Below the pieces are notes generated by a model. That model was not told the origin of the DNA. It did not search any database and worked only from the letters and a program-made list of their open reading frames with translations. Source: Yamagishiella unicocca (lineage: Eukaryota > Chlorophyta > Chlorophyceae > Chlamydomonadales > Volvocaceae). From it: 64,000 nt of DNA. Position 1 is the stretch's first letter. Every line of letters begins with the position of its first letter. A program made the position numbers and the translations under genes. This document shows, piece after piece, positions 13,370 to 23,900 of this stretch. Where the stretch lies: NCBI GenBank assembly GCA_003116995.1, contig BDSL01000099.1, positions 248,001 to 312,000 of the forward strand, given 5' to 3'.

Positions 13370-13425
13370 TCTCACAAGTCAGCTCCACACAGGTCAGCTC
13401 TACAGAAGTCAGCCCTCCACAATGC
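13370..13425. repeat. Short tandem repeat (AAGTCAGCTC-type unit)
   Basis: Units close to AAGTCAGCTCCACACAGG and AGGTCAGCTCTACAGAAG recur three to four times with drift. They produce a fortuitous QVSST repeat in one frame. No gene is supported here. Confidence 0.6.
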
Positions 13426-14370
13426 GTCCGTGTCCGCCCCACAACACACTACGTACGCCCTCCCGGTTTGCTAACAGTGGTTAGCATGTCCTACTACGAT
13501 CAAATTCTTAGGGGTAGCCCCGATGGCCGCCCCTCCGCTTGAATTGTAGGCTTACGCCTGAAGGTACGCATTGCGGCCGTACACATGGAGCCTAATGCGC
13601 GGATGGCCCACCATCTCCGAAACCACAACATCTAGGCATCTATGCGCGGCCTAGGAAAGGCAAGGAGTATGGCCGCGGGTATGCTGGGTCGGGGCTGGAA
13701 CCCAGGGCGGTCATCAGCAGCTGCCCGCCCCCGCGGAAAAACCGGGACAGCAGCCGCCAGCAGCGCGCACTGGAATTCAAGTCGTACGTAGGTGTGCACC
13801 TAACCCAAGTGTGTCGTACATACGAACGTTTTGCAGTTCACGGGTCAATGCGGAGTCCTCAAGAGACGCCGGCAGAGCACGCAAAAGAACACGACCGGGG
13901 CGCGTCAGTGGAGGCCTAGGGCCTGCTTCAAAACAGCACAGGCAAAAGACTCACTGCATTTCCAGCACTGCATTGTGGCCGCGTCCTCGAAATATCGCGC
14001 GAGGACGAAAGGCGGAAGCCCTGCCAGGTAGCTTTGGCAAGTACATTGCATCACACCCCGGCTAAAGCCAAGTGAAGGACTCATCGGTCCGTTCCAGGGC
14101 GCCTGGTTCGGTACTTATTTTGATTGCGGTTGTGGGGGCCAAGTGATGACGTCATCGTTCCGCGAGCGGGCCGCCCGGACTGCTGGGCGCCCCCCACCCG
14201 GTCGGTCGGTGCTGCAGCAGCGGCCGACGCGGGTCCCCCCGCCTCAGTTCACGACAGTAGAGGGGCGGCAGAGGTGTGAGCCGCACCCGCCCGCCCGTAC
14301 TGCTTCCGCACCAAAACCAGCCCCGTACTTGCAAGAAGCGACACAGCTCAAGTATGCCAGTATCCCTGAG

Positions 14371-14436
14371 CAGGCCTGCCTGGTTAAGCAACACTTCTGA
14401 GCGATAGAGCAGGTCTGTCTGGTTAAGCAACGTTTT
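14371..14436. repeat. Direct repeat pair, about 29 bp
   Basis: GAGCAGGCCTGCCTGGTTAA and GAGCAGGTCTGTCTGGTTAA, each followed by GCAAC and a T-rich end, occur 37 bp apart, just beyond the 3' end of the cyclase gene. Each contains TTAA, so this could be a target-site or solo element footprint; that is speculation. Confidence 0.6.
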
Positions 14437-14562
14437 CGTGTGCCACAAATAATTAACGCCCTCTCCAGGATACGCGCACACAATCACACACGTCAAACAG
14501 TACATCGATAAGGACACACATCAACTTTGCTCTTCTTTACGCGGCGCACCGCGTTTTGCATT

Positions 14563-14690
14563 TTCCATTTAACGCATCTGTACGCCCCCCTTTGCCCACC
14601 CCGCCACCCCAACCACCTGCCATTTAACACATCTGTAGTTCTGTATCCCCCCCTTGTCGCCCCCGCCACCCCAACCACCTGCCAAGAGAC
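14563..14690. repeat. Direct repeat pair, about 65 bp
   Basis: Two units each begin CATTTAACRCATCTGTA, pass through a C-rich stretch and end CCACCCCAACCACCTGC. They are adjacent and lie in the presumed 3' UTR of the minus-strand guanylyl cyclase. Confidence 0.65.
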
Positions 14691-14744
14691 ATCATCGACC
14701 AACCTCCCAACCCACTCCACACCAGCACCCCCTCCTCATCCCCT

Positions 14745-14965
14745 CTACCGCTTGTACTTGGGCGCCAGCAGCGGCCCCCTGCCGTCACTGGAGACCGGAG
14801 CGCGGGCAGACAGCCGCGCCGCCATGAGGGCCTCCAGGGAGGACACCGGCCGCAGCACGTGCCCCGACACCTCGGAGCGGGGCGAGGGGTGCTGGGCGCC
14901 TCGGTCCCCCCTGGAGCTGGTCCTGGGTGCAGCAGGGAGGCCCTGGCTGCGGGAGCGGGCGGCCA

Positions 14966-14996
<31 letters not shown>

Positions 14997-17900
14997 CGCA
15001 CCCTCGACCAACGGGGCCAGCCGGCTGGCGGCGCCAGGGGCGGCCGCGGAGGGCCCCTCCATGCGGAAGCAGTGGCTGGGTGGGTCGTCCGGCGTCCCCT
15101 CCCCCCCCGCGTCCTCCGCCCCCCAGTCCGCCCCCGCCTCGTGTATGTTGGGCAGTGTGCCCAGCAGCATGGCCCGCTGCTGCATGTCCCGGCGCTGGCG
15201 GGTGGCGCCCTCGGACTGGGGCGCCCACAGGAAGGTGTCCATGCGGCCCTTGCCCTTGACCTGCGGGGGGGAGGAGGGGAGAGGAAACAGGGAAGGGGGG
15301 ATTGCACAATAGAACCGGTTGGCGGCGGTTGTGGGCGGTGGACGGTGAGGGGGCGGTGAGGGAGCCGGGAGCCGCAGCAGGTGGTTGGGTGCCTAGGAAA
15401 GCGCGGTGGGTCGGTGGGTCGGGGTGCGCATTCACGCAACAGCAGCAATTCAATCCCGGGCGAGTTAGTTCGCCCATCCAATACATGCCTCCACTTGTGT
15501 ATTGTCAGGCTGGGGCCGGGCACCTTGCCCCGACCCCCCCCCCGCGCCCACCTCCACGCCGCCTGTTGGCGCCCAGCCTATTTCCTGCTCCCCAGCCCGC
15601 AGCAGCTCGCGTGTGGAGGCGGAGACGTGGATGCAGTTGGGGCGGCCGGTGCTCTCCTGGGGCGGGGGGGCGAGAGGAGGAGGGGGGGGGGGAGCGGGGG
15701 CGGGGGAGGAGTGGGGGCGGGGGGAGGAGTGGGGGCGGGGGGAGGAGGGGGGGCGGTCACGACTATGCAGCCAGGACTGCGCCGCCAGGCGGCAAGTAGG
15801 GTACAGGGGCGTGCAGCAGCGCTACGTACGGCAGCAGGCTGAGTCATCACGCCTGGTCCTACGGGGGAGAAACCCTGGAACCCCTCCCCTCCCCCCCTCG
15901 CAATCTCCCCCCCCGGACCACACAACCCGCTCCCACCGCCGCGCCAGCACCGGACGCTGCGGCGGCGCCCGGGGCCCCTCTGCAGCCTGCACCCCTCCGT
16001 GCGGCCGCCAGCAGCCCCCCACCCACCATGCGGCTGGCGGTGTTGACCGTGTCGCCGAACAAACAGAAGCGCGGCATCTTCTGACCCACCACTCCGCTGG
16101 TGGCGGGGCCGCTGTGGACGCCAATGCGCATCTGAATCCGCAGCCGCGGGAGGGGGCGGGCGCGCAGGGCGGGGGGGAAAGGGGGTGAGGAGCTGCGGCG
16201 GGAGAGTGGCGTAAAAGACTCGTTTACACTACGTGGGTAGTGCATCTGGCGCAAGGTCTGCGGACACATGGTTGCGGGCGCATGCTGGCGGCGGGGGGGG
16301 GCTCCCTCCCAGTTACCGAAAGGGGGTTCAGGCCCCACCCAGGGATCCCAAGGCAGCGCCCCGTGGGTGTGCGGGCTGCTGCCGCTCAGTGCTTCGTCCC
16401 CCTGCTCCACCCACACGGAGGACGGAGAGCAAGGGCGGCCGCGACAGCAGCCTTGCGTCCCTGCCCCTCCGCCTCCGTCTGCCCCTGCCCTCCGCCTGCC
16501 CCCCCCCCTTCCCGCACCTGCACTGCCTTGCCGGTGTTGGGCAGCCTCACCCGGGCCGCCTCCGCCAGCATGGCCCGCGCGAAGGCCACCACCCGGGTGG
16601 CGTGGAGCGGGTCGGCGTCCTCGCTGCGCCGCACCGTCTGGCCGAAGCCGTCCTCGTCACGGGCCATCAGGCCGCCAGCCACCTGCAGCCGGGGGGGGGG
16701 GAAAGAAGAGGAGGAGGGGGGTGAGGGAGGGGAAGGGGGTGAGGGGGGCCACCGCAGCGCACAACTCGCCGTGCCGTGCGGCGCCTCCTCCTCACCTGCT
16801 GCCCCCCTCACCCATCTGATACCGCCCTCACCGCCACTGCCCACTCCATCGCTACCACATCCCCACGATGCCCAACCACACAGGCGCTGCGGCCACAGGC
16901 GGCTCCCTTCCTCTCCCCCCTCCCTTCCTTACAAACCCCCTTTCCCCTCTCCCCCCCGCCGCCGGACGCACCATGTAGCAGTCGCCGATGGTCTCCACCT
17001 TGTACACGCCGTACACATCAGTCAAGCTTAGAGCAGCGAGGGAGGGAGGAGGGGCCAGGAGGGGGGGGTGGGGGGGAGCAGAGGGGGGCGGTGCGGTCCG
17101 GGAGAGGCAGGCCACCAGGCGGCACTGCGGGGGTGGAAGCCGAGGAGGTCTCTGAAGCAACCCCTTCGATTCAACTCCTCCGAATCAACCCCTTCTTCCC
17201 CGTCCCTCCACGGGGCCCCACCTGTCCAGCCGCGTGTACAAGTCGTTGAGGAAGGTCATGACGGTGGCGGGGGCCACCTCCTTGCACATCTCGGTGAAGC
17301 CCTTGATGTCTGCACGCGGGGGGTTCGAGGGAAACGCACGCGGGGGGGGGGGTCAGGCGCGGGGGAGGTATAAGGACGGAAGGTGCGGTGGCTGGCTGCA
17401 TGCGGGTTTCTCGGGGGGGGGGGGGTGCTCCAGGGGAGCCCTTGTGGATGGCCAGCGGGCCAGAATATGTACGAGTCAGTCGCGGAAGGGGGGAGGGTCT
17501 CCCCCACCCGCTCCCATCCCCCTCCGCACCCCTACCTGCGAACAGCACTGTGATGCAGTCGTGCGAGGTGGCCACCGCCGCCGGGTCCTGGATGTGATGC
17601 AGCAGCTGGAGGCCGTTGCGCTGCCGCTCGGCGTTCTCGTTGCGCGCCGCCGTCATGTACCGCACGACATGGCGCGGGAAGATGTCCGCCAGCAGCCGCT
17701 GCTCCGCCTCAAGCACGCGAGCCAGCACGTCCTCCGCGCGAACCTGGAGGGGAGGGCGTGTGCGTGGGGAAGGGGAGGGTGAGACCAAGCCGGGGTGGTG
17801 GCGAGAAGACTCGGTTACTCCGGCATAGGACACGGGGCCGGGGAGGATGACCAATGACGGACAGGAACGGTTGGGGAGGAAGCGTTGTGAAACACATGCC

Positions 17901-20900
17901 GGTCCCTGGGGACCGTACACAGACGGCAGTCTCAACCCGAGCACCCCCACTGTCCGAACCCTGGTGCGCTCCCACCCACACCCGCGCTGTCCGCTCTCCC
18001 ATAGCTCACCTACTCCCCCAGTTCTCCTGCTAGCGCCCCAAACCGGTTCTGCGAAACATTTCCGTGCGTCGCGTGGGGTCCTCGCTTCCTGTCGTCTCGC
18101 CGTAGCCGCTTTAGCTTAGCCGCCAAAGGTCATATTACGACCTTCGGCTTTAGTATCCCCAACCCAGTTCTCCAGCATGCATCTCAAAACGCCTGTTCTA
18201 AACGGTTTTTTCTGGCATCCACGGGTCTCCCTCGAAACCCACACCCAGTTCCCTCACTCAAGGCACTCCCCACCACCCCACCCCTCGCGGTGGGGTGTGA
18301 CCCACACGCGTTCCTACGCTACCCACCCCTCGGTTTTGCAATCCCCCCCGGCCCCACCAGCCCCCATTCCCCCACCTGGTTGCTGACGTCCGTCTGGATG
18401 AGCAGCAGCACCTTCTCCCCGCTCATGGGGTCGGAGCAGGGCTTGACGTGCACCTCGTGCCACCGCACACCCCGGCTGCCGGAGACCAAGGGGCTGGAGG
18501 AGCCGCCCAGGTCCAGGGGGGTCGGGATGGCGCCGGCGCTGGGCAGCGCCGCCCCCCCGGCCCCGCCTGCCGGCTGCCGCGCCGACCCCCCGCGGGAGGC
18601 GGCCCCCACCGCCCACGCAGCCGGCGAGGGCGGGGGCACGGAGCGTAAGGCCCGCGGCGACTTGGCGGCGCCGGTTGCGAGGGCGGCAGCCAGGTGCTGT
18701 GTGGAGTGGGGGCGGCTGGTGGCGCTGTGCAGGGTGTCGCCCAGGGAGGGGCTCCAGCCCTGGGGCCCGGTGGTCATGACGCTGGACCCGCCGCTGCCGC
18801 CGCCGGCCCCCCTGGAGGACCCCTGGGAGCTCAGCCCGCGGGACAGCGCCGTAGCGCCGCAGAGGGAGCCCCGGCGCACACCGCCGCCGCCGCGGGTGCC
18901 CGTCTGGACGAGCAGCGATCGCAACATGGCCCGCAGTCGCGAGCGAGGGTCCGGGTAGTGGTGGTGGTGGTGGTGGTGGGGCGGGAGGTGGTGGACGGCT
19001 GTGCGGGAGGTGAGGCGGGGCAGCTGCGAGGTGGAGCGGTGGCCGCGGGGTGGGGCCCGGGAGGGGGGCTCCAGGGGCCCCGACCCCGCTCCGGGGTGCA
19101 CCGACTCGGGCCCCAGCCGGGAGCCCAGCCACTGGCGCCTGATGTTGCCGCTGTTGCTGCGGCGCTGGTGGCCGGTGGCGTTGTGGCGGGGGCCCGTCTG
19201 GCAGGAGGAGGGCGGCCGGTGGGAGTGGTGCCTCGCCTGGTGCTGCAGGGGGTTGCATCCGGTGCTGAGGTCGGAGGCGGCCCGACCCAGGTTGGACGAC
19301 AGCCCCCGGGCCCTCCTGCTGAGGGGTTGCTGCTGCTGCCAGTTGGGGGATTGCCAGTTGGGGGAGGGGGAGGGGGGCATGGACTCGTTGGAGAAGTGGA
19401 ACGGGCTGCCCCCCCCGACCATCACCATGTGGGCGCTCAGCAGCTGCTCGCGGGGCTCTGTGGGGCTTAAGGTGCCCCGCGGGGGACAGCGGTGGTGGAG
19501 GGGCGCGGCGGGGGCCCGCACCCGGAAGCGGGTGAGCGGGCGGGATAGGGTGGCCGCCGCAGCGGGGCTGGACGCAGGACTGGTCAGGTTGAACTGGTGT
19601 TGGGCGGGGGCGGGGGCGGTGGTCACACCCGCGGTGCTGCCGCCTGGCAGCCAGAGGCCGGACAGCACGCTGGAGGAGGGCGACGGGAGGAAGCTGGTGG
19701 GCAGGTCCATGGAGGCCCGCACCCCGGCGTCCACTGAGCCCCCCGGGCCCAGGTGGCTGCCCGTGGCCAGGAACAGGAGGTCACGGTGAGACAGCGAGTC
19801 GGCGGTGCTGCCCACACTGGCGCCAGCCAGGGCGGCGGCGGGGCTGTCGCTGGAGGGCCAGCGGGCGTTGGGGGGCCGGGCGGGGGCGGGGGCGGGGGCG
19901 GGGGCGGGGAGGGTGGAGCCGCACAGGGGAGGCCGGGGGGGCACCAGCGGGGCCCGGGGCCGGGCCCGGGGGGGTGACTGGTCCGTGTGCTGTATGGAGG
20001 GCGCGGGGGCGGGGGGGTGCTGCGAGGGCTGCAAGGCTGCCACCGGCGGTGTGGGCGGCCCCAGCGCCAGGCCCTGCGCCCCGCCGCTGTCAGTGGGCTC
20101 GTCGCAGGTGAAGGCGCACACCTCCACAACCGCCGCCCCGTAGAGCGGGGCGGGCGGGTGCGGCCCCCTGCCGCCCTCGCCCTCGCACTCACAGGGGCCC
20201 ACGTGTATGCTCGGGCCCGCGCCTGCATCCACATGCGGACGAGGGGGGAAGGGGCGAGGGAGGGAGGGGCGGGGGCGGGGGGCGGGCCGCTGAGGTGACG
20301 CGGCGGGCACCAGGGGACCCAGAGGGCAACTGCTCTAGCCGCCGCAGCAGCAGCACTAGGCATGCTAACTTGAGAAAGGCCGTACTGCTTTAATGAGGAG
20401 GCGGCAACGTCCGCCCGCCAGCTGCCCAGCTAGCCACCCCCAGGCGGCCTCCCGCCCACCTTGTGCCGAATCTCGATGGGAGCAGGGCTCCTGCGGTGAG
20501 CGCCCCTCGGGCTGTTGGTGGGGCTGTTGGTGGGGCTGCAGGGCGGAGAACTCCTGGCACCAGGCCTCCATGGCGGCGCTGAGGCGGGCGGACTCCTGGG
20601 GCACCAAGGGGGAAGGGAAGGGGCGGGGGGTGGGGACGAGGGGCCCACGTGGGATGCGGCGCTGGCCGGGAAGGGGCGGGAGGGCCAAGGCATCCGTGGA
20701 GGCGGTGGTGGCTGTTGAGGGCCGCAACACCACTCGTGTAAGCGGGGCCCGAGGCGCGACTCGTTCCCTCGTTCACCCGCTCAAGCAGCCTTGCCCGCCC
20801 TCCCCTCCCTCGCCTTCCCCCCCCTCACCTCCAGGGGTTTCCCTCGAACCCTCACCTCCAGGCACTCGCCCCCGGCGCCCAGCTCCTCCGTCCTCTCCGC

Positions 20901-23900
20901 CACCTGCTTGCGCTGCAGCGCCCCGTTGCTCAGCGCCAGCTCCGAAGTGGACGCGACCTCGCCGCCGCCGCCGGCTGCAGCGGCACCGCAGCTGACGGCT
21001 GCGACGGCGACCGTGAGGACGCCACCGCCGCCGCCACCGCCGCCACCGTCGCCACTGCCGGCTGCCGCCTCCGCTGACGGGCCCCCCATGACGCTGGCGC
21101 CCACAGCCCCGCCGGAACCCTCAGGCGCGGGGCGCTGCGCCGCCTCCTGTCCGCTGCTGGAGGCGCAGATGCCGATGACGACCCGAGCGGAGGTAGTAGA
21201 GGTGTGGGTGGAGGTGGCCGCTGTAGGAGCGGGCGACCGCTCCTCCAGGCCGGCCCCAGACCAAATCCCTGTGCTGGGCTTTAATAACTCGATCGACAGG
21301 TGCTCCTGTGTGGCGGTGGTCGTGGCGGTGTCTGCAAAGAGGTCGAAGAGCGCACGACCTGGGGCAGGGGAGGAGGCGGAGGGGAATGACGTAGGGCGGG
21401 TGGGCGAGAGGGGTCCCTGGAGCGCGCAGAGCAGTCATGGGCGGTGCGGTGAGGAAGGGTCTGCGAGCAGGCGGGGGGGGACCGCCGTGATGTATTGGAA
21501 AGGCGAGCTGGGGCGAAGAGGTGGCCCTACCAGGGTGCCTTGCGCCTGCCCTGTTGTGGGCCCCCCAATCCGCCGTCCTTCACCCCATCCCTCCTCACCC
21601 CACCCGTCGCACCCCACCCCCCTCACCCCACCCGCCGCACCCCACCCCCCTCACCCCACCCGCCGCACCCCACCCGCCGCACCCCACCCGCCGCACCTTC
21701 ATCGCCACACGTTGTCGCTGGGTCCGGCAGCACGTCCGGCCCCCCGCACTCCACCACCCCCTCCCGCCCCTCACCGGGCGCCTCCAGACGGCAACCCGAG
21801 GGGCGCGGACCCGCTCCGGCTGCCGGCGACTGCATGCGGTGCGCCAGCCCCGGACTTCCCACGCGTACGACACCTGAGGCGTGATAGGTTTCAGGTACGG
21901 CAGCTGAGGGGTGGCCGGCGCAAAGTGCTGAGACGGAGCTGCCGCCGCATCTCGGCGGGTGGCGGCTGGGGTGGGACGACGAGGGGGACCCCGTCGGTAG
22001 GTCCCAGCCGAAGGAACCCGGGGGCCTCGCCGGAGGGGCCCAGCTGTCACCCGCCGCTAATGGCCTTCTGGAGAGGTCGCCTGTGGGTAGGAGGATGAGA
22101 CATTGTTAGAATGGTTCTAGGTGTTTGGTACGGCAGTCGCATGGAGGGGGGGATGAAGCTGGGACGGGGGCCCAGCCAGTGCGTCAAAACTCCGCAGCCG
22201 CTTTTGACCCCTCCCTCCCGCCCAGCCATCCACCCACCTGCCAGGACCTGCGCCACAACCTGTGTCGGAGCGCGGGCCTGGCTGCCTCCCTCGCCTTCGC
22301 CGCCCTCATTCCCCTCCTCGCCCTCGCCCTCTCGGTCGTCCTCGCCCACGCCAGCCAGTGCATGCGGCCGGTGTACGGCTGCTGCCCCCGGGGGCCGCAG
22401 CTCCCCGGCAGCGCGGAGGCAGCGCGGCACCCCGAGGTAGCTGCTGCCGGCCCTCAGCTGCACAGGGAAGTGCAAGGACGGCACTTGCGGCTGCTGCGGC
22501 TGCTGCCGCGGCGGGGCTCCCGCCGCTGATGCCGATAGCGGCGCCCTCATCGCGACGTCACCCACCCACGCGGCGTCGACGCCATTCGCCCGATCAGCCG
22601 CCGCAACCGCCGCTGCCGTTGCGCCGGCTCCGCCCGCCAGCCGCATTGGCGCCTGTCGCGAGACGTGCGGCGAGGCGGGCACCTCCGACATGGACCTGAG
22701 CGACCTGGTGTTGCTGAGGCGGGGGTGGTGCTGCTGTCGCACCGCCGCCCGCAGCTGCTGCAGGACCGCACTGGTGCTCTGGGCGCGAACACGGAGGCGG
22801 GGGGAGGCCCCGCCTGAGACCCTGCCGGAGACCCCGCCTGAGGCCCTGCCTGAGGCCCTGCCTGAGACCAAGCCTGAGACCCCGGCGGAGCTCTGGACGC
22901 CGCTGTTCGAGGAGGGAGACACCGACGCCGGCATGGTCCCTGCCGCCGCCGCCTTCAACACGGACAGGGTGAGCTGGCCCGCGGTACGCGAGGGGCGGCA
23001 CTGCTGCTGCGGGTGCTGCTGCGGGTGCTGCTGCGGGTGCTGCTGCGGGTACGGAGCCGGGTAAGGGGGCGGGTGCTGCCCAGCGGCTTCCCTTTCCTGG
23101 CTGAGGTTGCTGCGGCGGCTGCGGTGGTAGGACGGCGGGTCGCAGTCCTCGTCCTCGGGGTCCTGGTCCTGGTCCTCAGCGGGCAGCAGACTGGGAGGCA
23201 TGCGGACCAGACCCCGCCACTCCTGGAGGGTGGGTGCGGGGTCGGGGGGTGCTCAGGGACGGATGCTTCCTTTTCGGTCCATTGCTTCATTGCTCTACCT
23301 TCAGGGCAACCCACCTCCAACCCACCACCAACCACCTCCAACCACCTCTCGGCCACTCGCCGGAAGCACGCCCTTATTCCCGCACCACTCTGCTCACCAC
23401 TATGCTGTATGGGGTCCCCCGTCCGCCCCTGCCACCCCAGCCGCCCTCACCTTGCCCTCCGCCAGCGCCAACATCACCTCTGCCAGCCTGCAGGGGTCCA
23501 GCTCGAACAGCCGCTGCAGCGAAGAGGGCGCCGCATCCCACCCGCACTCGCTGGTCAGCAGCAGCTGCTCCGGCGCCTGCTGGAACACCCAGGGGGCTGG
23601 CCCCGCGCGGTCCATGGTGGCCAGCGAGTCCTCCTCCTCCTCGTCCTGATCCTGCTGCCGCTTGTGCTGCTGTTTGCGCTTGTGCTGTGTGGCTCGGCGG
23701 CTTAGGCCCTGGCCCACCAGGTAGCCCATATAGCCCACGGAGGAGCGGTTCTGGTGGAGCACGTGGCTGCGCGGGGTATGGGGGTGGGGGTTTGAGCACC
23801 GGCGGGGTGGGAGCAGGGCGCTGGGTGGGGCTAGGGTGCTGGTGGCATACCAGGTTGGCCGTCGGTGCAGCGCAGTACAACGCAGTGCAGTGACTCCCGT

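Larger units (their letters stand above)
11377..14744. other. Convergent intergenic region
   Basis: This lies between the Argonaute stop (+) and the cyclase stop (-). It should hold both 3' UTRs. Long frames around 12826-13542 have neither family motifs nor conserved-looking composition and read as Pro/Ser/His low complexity. Several short direct repeats are listed separately. I see no tRNA or conserved gene. Confidence 0.5.

Noticed and set aside
12826..13542. Three overlapping plus-strand frames of about 200 residues.
   Set aside because: Pro/Ser/His/Ala low-complexity text in all three frames at once, no motif, no splice-linked continuation; typical of GC-rich noncoding DNA.
20223..20310. 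Extension of the large cyclase exon upward (Pro/Arg-rich residues).
   Set aside because: This stretch is a C/T-rich polypyrimidine tract ending in GCAG. Splicing at 20222 restores the phase from the previous exon, whereas the extension does not.
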